Source of the DNA: Spirochaetia bacterium
GTDB taxonomy: Bacteria; Spirochaetota; Spirochaetia; CADAEX01
Direction of reading: 5' to 3'
NCBI GenBank assembly: GCA_017446885.1
Contig: JAFSOR010000009.1
Span: forward strand, 1-64,000
DNA length: 64,000 bases
In this document: piece by piece, positions 1 through 5,333 of the stretch
Layout: every line of letters starts with the position of its first letter
Numbering within the stretch: position 1 is the stretch's first letter
Position numbers and translations under genes: made by a program
The notes under the pieces: generated by a model
The model's database searches: none
Told to the model about the DNA's origin: nothing
Seen by the model: the letters and a program-made list of their open reading frames with translations, nothing else

Positions 1-1
1 A

Positions 2-124
2 GAAAACGGTAGGCTTGTCATGCCTGTGACCGTTCGTCTAAATCATGCAATCGCTGATGGCTATCTGGTTGCAAACGTATTTCGTCTCTTGGAACAAGAA
101 ATCAAGTCTTTCATGAAGCTCTAA
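2..124 (+). CDS. Chloramphenicol acetyltransferase family, C-terminal end (partial)
   Basis: Only the last 40 codons lie in the window; the frame is open from the left edge to a TAA. The translation contains HAIADGY, matching the HxxxDG catalytic motif of CatA-type acetyltransferases, in which this His abstracts the proton from chloramphenicol or another acyl acceptor, and it ends in the usual C-terminal helix. CAT enzymes are cytoplasmic trimers that use acetyl-CoA. The gene lies directly before a hairpin and the first 36-bp array element, so it may be a resistance-type cassette gene. Whether it acts on chloramphenicol or belongs to the wider family cannot be told from 40 residues. Confidence 0.75.
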   Translation, partial: ENGRLVMPVTVRLNHAIADGYLVANVFRLLEQEIKSFMKL

Positions 125-149
125 TCGCTAAATTCAAATTTGCACAAAT

Positions 150-178
150 AACCTCTATCCCAAAATGAGATAGAGGTT
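150..178. terminator. Hairpin after the CAT gene
   Basis: AACCTCTATC (150-159) pairs perfectly with GATAGAGGTT (169-178) over a 9-nt loop. It sits 26 bases after the CAT stop. The T-tract is poor, so it may be a weak or bidirectional terminator. Confidence 0.5.
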
Positions 179-273
179 TAAATCATTAATCTGAAAGTCT
201 ACAGAAGAAGATCTTGGAGCTATCCAGGATCTTTTTTGATGATGAACTTAAAAAAGAGACTCGTGAGAGCCTC

Positions 274-396
274 TTAATCATGTACTGTTTCAAGTTCAGC
301 TAAATACTCTTTATATCGCTTTAGCTGATATGCGTCGTCCCTATCTTCCCGACCTTCTTCACTTTGACGACCTGCTGATTTCGGAAGGTCGTAAAA
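274..396 (-). pseudogene. C-terminal coding remnant reading through repeat copy 1
   Basis: On the minus strand a frame runs through the 36-bp element (FYDLPKSAGRQ) into a charged stretch with DDAYQLKRYKEYLAEL and stops at 274-276. The composition looks like a genuine protein C-terminus, but the only possible start is a TTG just before the repeat, with no ribosome site. I read it as the broken end of a cassette gene. It may also be chance coding. Confidence 0.3.
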
Positions 397-745
397 CAAT
401 ACCTAAACTTTTCAAGTACTCTTCATACTCGTAAGGAATGCCGATATCGTATTTTTTTAAATAGTAAAGGAAATCTGTTGGAAAAAGAAAATCCCCATCA
501 CGGTAGAAGCCTGCATCTTTTATTATTGCTCCATTGAAAATATCGTGATTGAGCATCGGGGCAAGAACAAAAAATGGGAGCTCCTCTATATGCTTGATTA
601 TAACTTGCTTGTCAATCGAGTTGTGGAACTTTTTGTAGTCATCAAATGTATCATCGTATTGGTCATTATCAGACAATGCAGAGCCCTTGAATAATCCAAA
701 AAGAAGAGAGCGATCTGTACCGAATAAATTTTTAACTTCTTTCAT
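359..745 (-). CDS. Probable immunity protein of a toxin cassette
   Basis: This 128-residue, acidic, cytoplasmic-looking protein has no signal peptide. Its ATG overlaps the TGA of the upstream toxin fragment (ATGA), the tight coupling typical of polymorphic toxin-immunity pairs. A central stretch rich in aromatic and acidic residues (GFYRDGDFLFP, then YDIGIPYEYEEYL) resembles small immunity proteins generally, but I do not recognise the family. The last twelve residues (VLRPSEISRSSK) come from the 36-bp array element, so the native C-terminus has probably been replaced or defined by the element. Neutralising the neighbouring toxin is inferred from position only. Confidence 0.6.
   Translation of the reverse strand: MKEVKNLFGTDRSLLFGLFKGSALSDNDQYDDTFDDYKKFHNSIDKQVIIKHIEELPFFVLAPMLNHDIFNGAIIKDAGFYRDGDFLFPTDFLYYLKKYDIGIPYEYEEYLKSLGIVLRPSEISRSSK
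362..397 (+). repeat. 36-bp cassette-boundary element, copy 1
   Basis: Begins CTTTGACGACCTG and ends AAGGTCGTAAAAC; ACGACCT and AGGTCGT form the arms of an inverted repeat around a 12-nt loop. Identical to copies 2 and 3. The ends (CTTTGAC and GTAAAAC) partly resemble the R'' and R' boxes of integron attC sites. On the minus strand it encodes the last residues of the immunity-like protein. Confidence 0.85.
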
Positions 746-1059
746 TGCTTTTGTTTTGGATTAAAAATAAACCACTTCCCTTGGCCATATTTGCCAATAT
801 ACATTGTTCCGTTTGCTCTTACCCACAATATATCATTTGGAGTCTTAACCTCACAATTTAATGTATTGGCAAGGTTCTGAGCAAAACAATTTTCACCCTT
901 TCCTGTAGAACATGATAACAGTCTTACGCCATTTTGTCTATCAAAATCTGGCTTTGACGACCTGCTGATTTCGGAAGGTCGTAAAACTGAAAAAGGAACA
1001 AGAAACCCAATGATTAAAGAAAAGAAAATGATTGAACGGGTTAAGGGGTTATGGTATGA
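742..1059 (-). pseudogene. C-terminal polymorphic-toxin domain fragment, no start codon
   Basis: The frame is open on the minus strand from 1059, passes through repeat copy 2, and ends at a TGA overlapping the immunity gene start. After the repeat it reads VRLLSCSTGKGENCFAQ, then NLAN and a C-terminal GKWFIFNPKQKQ. The pattern SCxTG-x(5,6)-FAQxLAN is one I associate with C-terminal domains of secreted polymorphic toxins; this family assignment is from memory. No ATG, GTG or TTG precedes it. It therefore looks like an orphan toxin tip cut from a larger protein and carried with its immunity gene, as in toxin-tip reservoirs that recombine into full-length toxins. Confidence 0.5.
952..987 (+). 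repeat. 36-bp cassette-boundary element, copy 2
   Basis: Identical to copy 1 and in the same orientation. It separates the toxin/immunity unit from the tRNA-like RNA unit. Confidence 0.85.
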
Positions 1060-1060
1060 T
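1032..1060 (+). promoter_or_regulatory. Sigma70-type promoter for the tRNA-like RNA
   Basis: TTGAAC (1032-1037), 17-bp spacer, TATGAT (1055-1060), with a further TATAAT directly after. The predicted start is near 1067, exactly where the tRNA-like fold begins. Confidence 0.7.
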
Positions 1061-1066
1061 TATAAT

Positions 1067-1139
1067 AACAAGTGATTAGTTTACGAGGGAAAACGGGGCT
1101 TACAAGCTCAAATTACGGTTCAAATCCGTAACACTTGTT
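1067..1139 (+). ncRNA. tRNA-like small RNA in a cassette
   Basis: A cloverleaf can be drawn. Acceptor ACAAGTG (1068-1074) pairs with CACTTGT (1132-1138). The D-like arm is GTTT/AAAC with an 8-nt loop containing GG. The T-arm is perfect: TACGG (1114-1118), loop TTCAAAT, CCGTA (1126-1130). The anticodon arm is poor: 4 bp (GGGC/GCTC with one G-U) and a 6-nt loop TTACAA, and four bases rather than two join the acceptor to the D-arm. CCA is not encoded. It could be a decayed or non-canonical tRNA (a UAC anticodon is possible) or a tRNA mimic. A promoter and a terminator frame it exactly. Confidence 0.6.
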
Positions 1140-1141
1140 TT

Positions 1142-1172
1142 AGCCCTATCTTTTTTGGTAGGGCTTTTCTTT
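1142..1172 (+). terminator. Rho-independent terminator of the tRNA-like RNA
   Basis: AGCCCTA (1142-1148) pairs with TAGGGCT (1159-1165), followed by TTTCTTT. The T-tract overlaps the first bases of repeat copy 3. Confidence 0.85.
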
Positions 1173-1204
1173 GACGACCTGCTGATTTCGGAAGGTCGTA
1201 AAAC
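1169..1204 (+). repeat. 36-bp cassette-boundary element, copy 3
   Basis: Identical to copies 1 and 2, same orientation. It separates the RNA unit from the antitoxin/zeta-toxin unit. Confidence 0.85.
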
Positions 1205-1229
1205 TATATCTACCGAATTGAACAGCCTG

Positions 1230-1258
1230 TTGATTTTTTATTATTTGAATTGTATATT
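1230..1258 (+). promoter_or_regulatory. Promoter of the antitoxin/zeta-toxin pair
   Basis: TTGATT (1230-1235), 17-bp spacer, TATATT (1253-1258), 14 bases before the antitoxin ATG. The cassette therefore carries its own promoter, as toxin-antitoxin cassettes usually do. Confidence 0.6.
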
Positions 1259-1272
1259 ATAGTTGATGTGAT

Positions 1273-1497
1273 ATGAAAGTAACAGAAACTAAAGGTTCCC
1301 AGAAAGACAGGCAGGCTCTTTTTTCAATGGCTGGAACAATTGCTGTCCGACAAGCCGAAAACATGGGATTGCCAATAACCTGTACAGAAGGAACCCAAAT
1401 TATCAAGAGATATCCTGATGGTCACAAAGAAGTGCTGGGAATTGTGCCACCAGATATTCCTGTTACATCAAAGACCATCAAAATATCAGTAGAATGA
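1273..1497 (+). CDS. Putative antitoxin partner of zeta-like toxin
   Basis: A 74-residue protein ending in a 4-bp ATGA overlap with the toxin gene, the classic antitoxin-first arrangement. It has a predicted helical N-terminal half (QKDRQALFSMAGTIAV) and a C-terminal half with KRYPDGHKEVLG. Short proteins of this kind precede zeta-type kinases in many gut bacteria; whether it blocks the toxin directly, as epsilon does, or represses transcription is not visible. The ribosome site is weak. The role rests mainly on context. Confidence 0.65.
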   Translation: MKVTETKGSQKDRQALFSMAGTIAVRQAENMGLPITCTEGTQIIKRYPDGHKEVLGIVPPDIPVTSKTIKISVE

Positions 1498-2249
1498 TTA
1501 CAAAACGTCTTAGAATATTTGCAGGTCCTAATGGAGCGGGGAAATCATCGTTGTATTCCTATTTGCTCTTGCAGAACTATTTCCATCAATATTTCTACAT
1601 AAATGCAGATGAAATTGCACAGACCATTATATCTGGCTACAGTGTTCAGAATTGGCCAATAGAAATATCCAGAAAGGAATTCTTTACTTTTCTTATGAAA
1701 AGTTCTTTTATACATTATATAGATGCAGAAAATATAAAGAAATACTTGATTATTGAAGACAACACTTTTATATGGACTGGAGATAAAGAGAACTTGACAT
1801 ACATCTGTGCTGCAATTGCCGATTATTTGCGACAGAAAATGCTGAAAGCTGATTCTTCTTTTGCTTGCGAAACAGTATTCTCCCATCCATCAAAATTACA
1901 ATTTTTAAGGGAGGCAAGGAAAAAAGGATTCAAAATTTATCTATACTATGTTTCAACAAAAAATCCAGAAATAAATATCGAACGAGTGGAGAACCGTATT
2001 CAGAGCGGAGGACATTCAGTTCCAGAAGAAAAGATAAAAAGCAGATATGTCAAGACAATGAATAATCTATTTGATGCAGTTGTTTTGTCAGATAAAGCAT
2101 TCTTGTTCGATAATTCAGAATCAGATGAAAATCTATCCTATTTACACTTTGCCACTTACGAAAAGGCAAAACAAAGAATATCACTAACCAAAACCACATA
2201 TCCAGGCTGGTTTAAAGAATATTTCTTAGATAAAATTACTAAAAAATAA
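1494..2249 (+). CDS. Zeta-toxin family P-loop kinase
   Basis: 251 residues. The Walker A motif GPNGAGKSS lies at residues 11-19, followed by YINADEIAQ where zeta kinases bind the sugar nucleotide, FACETVFS in the middle and SGGHSVPEEKI toward the C-terminus, all features of the zeta/UDP-GlcNAc kinase family. Known zeta toxins phosphorylate UDP-N-acetylglucosamine and block peptidoglycan synthesis in the cytoplasm. Codon use is AT-rich, unlike the rest of the window. It is translationally coupled to the preceding antitoxin and followed 16 bases later by repeat copy 4, so the pair is a complete cassette. Toxin-antitoxin cassettes are thought to stabilise large arrays. Confidence 0.85.
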   Translation: MITKRLRIFAGPNGAGKSSLYSYLLLQNYFHQYFYINADEIAQTIISGYSVQNWPIEISRKEFFTFLMKSSFIHYIDAENIKKYLIIEDNTFIWTGDKENLTYICAAIADYLRQKMLKADSSFACETVFSHPSKLQFLREARKKGFKIYLYYVSTKNPEINIERVENRIQSGGHSVPEEKIKSRYVKTMNNLFDAVVLSDKAFLFDNSESDENLSYLHFATYEKAKQRISLTKTTYPGWFKEYFLDKITKK

Positions 2250-2265
2250 TCCCTTCCTATTCCGG

Positions 2266-2301
2266 CTTTGACGACCTGTTGATTTTGGAAGGTCGTAAAA
2301 A
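2266..2301 (+). repeat. 36-bp cassette-boundary element, copy 4 (diverged)
   Basis: Same orientation as the others. The two stem arms are unchanged; the loop has GTTGATTTTGG instead of GCTGATTTCGG and the final base is A. Changes confined to the loop and edge suggest selection on the hairpin. It is the last copy to the right. Confidence 0.8.
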
Positions 2302-2399
2302 AAACAAAACCAAACTTTGCTATTGTTTTTTTTAATAAGTAAATATAGAATTATGACATAAACAGCACATATTCTAAGTGCTTGAAAAGGAGTAAAAAT

Positions 2400-2768
2400 A
2401 TGGGAAAATTTGTCATTAAGACATCAGATGCTGGTTGCAGATTTAATTTGGTTGCCGGAAATGGTCAGGTAATTGGTACTTCTCAAACTTATAAGTCAAT
2501 GGATGCTTGTAAGAATGGAATTGAAAGTGTCAAGACTAATGCTGCAGTAGCTGGAATTGAGGATCAGACAAAAGAAGGATTCACAGAATTAAAAAATCCA
2601 AAATTTGAAATATATAAGGATAAAAGTGGCGAATTCAGATTCAGATTGACAGCTAAAAATGGCCAGAACATTTTAGCTTCTGAGGGATATACTCAATTAG
2701 CTGGCTGCATGAATGGAATTGAATCTGTAAAGACAAATTCTGCTGATGCTGAAATAGTTGAAAAATAA
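2400..2768 (+). CDS. DUF1508 (YegP-like) tandem-domain protein
   Basis: 122 residues made of two copies of the about 50-residue DUF1508 domain: residues 1-50 (FVIKTSDAGCRFNLVAGNGQ) and 70-118 (FEIYKDKSGEFRFRL...). Each ends with a near-identical NGIESVKTNSA-type tail. The family (UPF0339, E. coli YegP) has a small alpha/beta fold of unknown biochemical role. An AAAAGGAG site at 2385-2392 fixes the ATG at 2400 rather than an upstream in-frame TTG. It is AT-rich like the array but lies beyond the last 36-bp element, so it may be a final cassette without its element or the first non-array gene. Confidence 0.85.
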   Translation: MGKFVIKTSDAGCRFNLVAGNGQVIGTSQTYKSMDACKNGIESVKTNAAVAGIEDQTKEGFTELKNPKFEIYKDKSGEFRFRLTAKNGQNILASEGYTQLAGCMNGIESVKTNSADAEIVEK

Positions 2769-2781
2769 ATAATAAAACAAT

Positions 2782-4755
2782 ATGTGCTCTGGCTATAAGA
2801 AGAATTCTGCATTATTCTTGCTCTTAACGGTCATTATTGCTCTTTCTCTATCTTCATGTAAGAATATCGTTAAGACAGTCAGGACAAAATCAGATATCAA
2901 TCTGGCCATCGCATGGACAAACACACCTCACTCTGTCTCTTATGAGAGTACAATTATAGCTGCAAAAGAGACAGGGGCCAACGTAATACTTTTGGACATG
3001 GTTGAATCCTATGATCTTTCTTATAAAGATGGCTCTTTGACTTCTGGAAAGGACCAGCGGGGAATGCTGACCAGCGAAGCTGCAAAACTGGTCAAATGCA
3101 ACAAGGCGTTGAACTCCAATGCGGCCGATGTCATGAAAGGCATCGACTGCGTCATTATCCCCGGTGGCTGGGATATTTCGCCGACTCTGTATTACGAAGA
3201 AGAAGGCTGGCATGGAATTGAGGGTGATGGAGATTATTGCGCAGAAAGGGATGTATCGGATTATCTCCTTATTTCCTATTGCCTTGAAAAGAACATTCCT
3301 ATCTACTGCATCTGCAGGGGAATGCAGATGCTTGCCGTGGTCTCTGGAGCAAAGATGGTTCAGGACATAGGCCGCTACTACGGGCAGAAAGGGCTGGACT
3401 ACGACAATACCCACCGCGACAAAAACAAGAAAATTTTCGCATCCCATGATGTAGAAGTAATATCAAAAGACTCACTTTTATATAAAACAACCGGCAGGAC
3501 ACTCCTGGAAAAATGTCCCTCCTGGCACCATCAGATGGTGGAATCTGTCTCTGGCACCAGATTGACAGTTACCGCTGTTGCCGGGTCCGACAGCCTGCCT
3601 TTAATCGAGGCAATAGAGCGGAAAGACCAATCCTTCTGCTTAGGCGTGCAGTATCATCCCGAAATCTCGGTACGCAAAGTCAAAGAAAACTCAGAAGATG
3701 CAAATCTATATATGGATTCAGATCTGGCTATGACCGGGTTCAATGCCTTGGTGGATTATTCGCTTAATAACTTGGCAGAAAAGAAGAAAAATCAGTATGT
3801 TCTTTCTGAATACTGGACAGAAGGCTCTGTAGCATCCGAAAGCCTGAATAACTATATTCTGGCAGTTACAGATAAAAATTCACCCGACTTTATCCCTGTC
3901 GAGTCCCGCATTGCAGTATTTGACCTTGATGGAACTCTGATGTGCGAGACTTATCCATTCTGCTTTGAATATATGCTTTTTGCCGATTATGCACTGAACA
4001 GCGGGAGCGGTACAATTACAGAAGAGGTCAGGGCTGTGGCACAGGAGATCATAGATGCCGCAGGAGGAAAGAAGCCGGATGGCATGAGCTCTCGTCAGGC
4101 CGCTGCTGGAGCCATTGCCTATAAAGGAATGACAATGGACAAGCTGGCCGGGATGGTGGATCGTTTCAAGGACTCGGAAGCCTGGGGATTCTCTGGAATG
4201 AAGCGCGGCCAGGCATTCTATAAACCGATGGTTGAACTTTTCGAAAAACTTAAGCAGAATGATTTTGCCATTTACATTGTGACAGCAACAGAGCGGAATA
4301 TTGTCCGGGCAGCGATTGCTGGGACACTTGATATTCCAGCTTCCCATGTCATAGGCACAGAGTATGGGTATACACTGACAGGACAGGGGGATACACCAGA
4401 TACCGATTATACATTCCAGAGTTCAGATCAGGTTGTCTTTGATGGCAGCTACCATGGAGAGAATGCCAAGACCAGCAAGGTGGATGCCATTGTCAGGGAA
4501 ATAGGGCAGCAGCCGGTACTGGCATTTGGCAATTCCTCAGGCGATTTGGCTATGGAGATCTACACAATATCAGGAAACCGGTGGAAAAGTGCTGCATACA
4601 TGGTGATTGCAGATGACGAGGAGCGCGAATACGGCGATGCATCTGATGCAGAAAAAAAGAAAAAGACCTATTCTGAGCTTGGAATCGGCATCATCTCCAT
4701 GCGCTCTGATTTTAAGACTATTTACGGTGACGATGTACATAAAGTAGTTAAGTGA
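2782..4755 (+). CDS. Lipoprotein fusing class I glutamine amidotransferase and HAD phosphatase
   Basis: 657 residues. A hydrophobic segment ends in SLSSC (Cys26), giving a likely lipoprotein. Residues about 40-330 form a class I amidotransferase / peptidase C26 domain: IIPGG, nucleophile region CICRGMQM (Cys178), and the His-Glu pair in GVQYHPE. C26 enzymes cleave gamma-glutamyl bonds. Residues about 375-650 form a HAD hydrolase: FDLDGTL (Asp381, Asp383) and a C-terminal GNSSGDLAM. Both active sites look intact. This fusion on a secreted lipoprotein is unusual; one may release glutamate from an extracytoplasmic gamma-glutamyl compound and the other a phosphate, but no substrate can be named. 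No good ribosome site precedes the ATG. The Nif11-type peptide gene starts 18 bases after its stop. Confidence 0.8.
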   Translation: MCSGYKKNSALFLLLTVIIALSLSSCKNIVKTVRTKSDINLAIAWTNTPHSVSYESTIIAAKETGANVILLDMVESYDLSYKDGSLTSGKDQRGMLTSEAAKLVKCNKALNSNAADVMKGIDCVIIPGGWDISPTLYYEEEGWHGIEGDGDYCAERDVSDYLLISYCLEKNIPIYCICRGMQMLAVVSGAKMVQDIGRYYGQKGLDYDNTHRDKNKKIFASHDVEVISKDSLLYKTTGRTLLEKCPSWHHQMVESVSGTRLTVTAVAGSDSLPLIEAIERKDQSFCLGVQYHPEISVRKVKENSEDANLYMDSDLAMTGFNALVDYSLNNLAEKKKNQYVLSEYWTEGSVASESLNNYILAVTDKNSPDFIPVESRIAVFDLDGTLMCETYPFCFEYMLFADYALNSGSGTITEEVRAVAQEIIDAAGGKKPDGMSSRQAAAGAIAYKGMTMDKLAGMVDRFKDSEAWGFSGMKRGQAFYKPMVELFEKLKQNDFAIYIVTATERNIVRAAIAGTLDIPASHVIGTEYGYTLTGQGDTPDTDYTFQSSDQVVFDGSYHGENAKTSKVDAIVREIGQQPVLAFGNSSGDLAMEIYTISGNRWKSAAYMVIADDEEREYGDASDAEKKKKTYSELGIGIISMRSDFKTIYGDDVHKVVK

Positions 4756-4773
4756 CAAATAAAGGAGGCTGTT

Positions 4774-5013
4774 ATGCCAATTGACAAGACAAAAATAACA
4801 CAGGATATGCTTGATAAAGCAATGAAATGCCGGACTGCCGAAGAGCTTATGACACTTTGTAAGATTGAGGGCTTCGATATTACCAAAGACGAAGCAGAGT
4901 CATACATGGCAGAACTTGAGGATATTGAACTTGACGAGAAAGCTCTTGACAAAGTTGCTGGTGGTTATTGCTATGGTGACGGTGTTGATACAGACACAGT
5001 GGGGAGACCATGA
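4774..5013 (+). CDS. Nif11-type leader RiPP precursor peptide
   Basis: 79 residues preceded by a strong AAAGGAGG site. Residues 1-62 look like a Nif11-like leader: a helical acidic region with AEELMTLCKIEGFDIT, then YMAELEDIELDEKALDKVAGG. The double-glycine motif (Gly63-Gly64) marks the expected protease cleavage site. The remaining 15-residue core, YCYGDGVDTDTVGRP, has one Cys and three Thr/Ser-type residues, limited scope for thioether rings. No LanM, radical SAM or C39 transporter gene is nearby; the neighbours are the amidotransferase-HAD lipoprotein and an ABM monooxygenase. A bacteriocin or signalling role is inferred from the leader family only. Confidence 0.7.
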   Translation: MPIDKTKITQDMLDKAMKCRTAEELMTLCKIEGFDITKDEAESYMAELEDIELDEKALDKVAGGYCYGDGVDTDTVGRP

Positions 5014-5031
5014 AAAAAGATTGAGGTAACT

Positions 5032-5316
5032 ATGCTGACCTGGAATGTTACATACCACTGCAGAAGTGGACAGAGAGAAGCTTTCTACCAGGCTCTCTGC
5101 CAGCTGGGAATCAGAGATAACTCCATGGCAGAGGAAGGCAACCTGGGCTACAATTACTTTTTTGCGGCCGAGGTGCCGGATGACCTTCTGCTGGTGGAGA
5201 GCTGGACAAAACCGGAGCTGCAGCAGGCACACTGCCAGACCGAAATCTTTGCCCGGCTTCAGGAGCTCAAAGCCCAGTACTGTACCGGGGTGGAGATAGC
5301 CAAGTTCAATCTCTGA
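5032..5316 (+). CDS. ABM-family (antibiotic biosynthesis monooxygenase-like) protein
   Basis: 94 residues forming one ferredoxin-like ABM domain: the opening strand MLTWNVTYHC, a helix with REAFYQALC, then GNLGYNYF, LLLVESWTKPELQQAH and a closing strand VEIAKFNL. Family members are small cofactor-free oxygenases or quinol monooxygenases acting as dimers, but many have no known substrate. It starts 18 bases after the RiPP precursor, with GAGG before the ATG, and could be co-transcribed. A tailoring role for the peptide is only a possibility; stand-alone ABM proteins are common. Confidence 0.8.
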   Translation: MLTWNVTYHCRSGQREAFYQALCQLGIRDNSMAEEGNLGYNYFFAAEVPDDLLLVESWTKPELQQAHCQTEIFARLQELKAQYCTGVEIAKFNL

Positions 5317-5333
5317 GCAGCCTGCTGTTGATC

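Noticed and set aside
1067-1139. A normal functional tRNA
   Set aside because: Acceptor and T-arm are fine, but the anticodon loop is 6 nt on a 4-bp stem and four bases join acceptor and D-arm; I list it as tRNA-like only.
362-2301. The four 36-bp repeats as a CRISPR array
   Set aside because: Spacing is about 590, 217 and 1097 bp and filled with genes, not uniform 30-40-bp spacers, and no cas gene is present.
2382-2399. Upstream TTG start for the DUF1508 protein
   Set aside because: The AAAAGGAG ribosome site lies inside this stretch and points to the ATG at 2400.
5032-5316. A confirmed RiPP tailoring enzyme
   Set aside because: ABM-domain proteins are common alone and none is an established Nif11-peptide modifier; only the adjacency suggests it.
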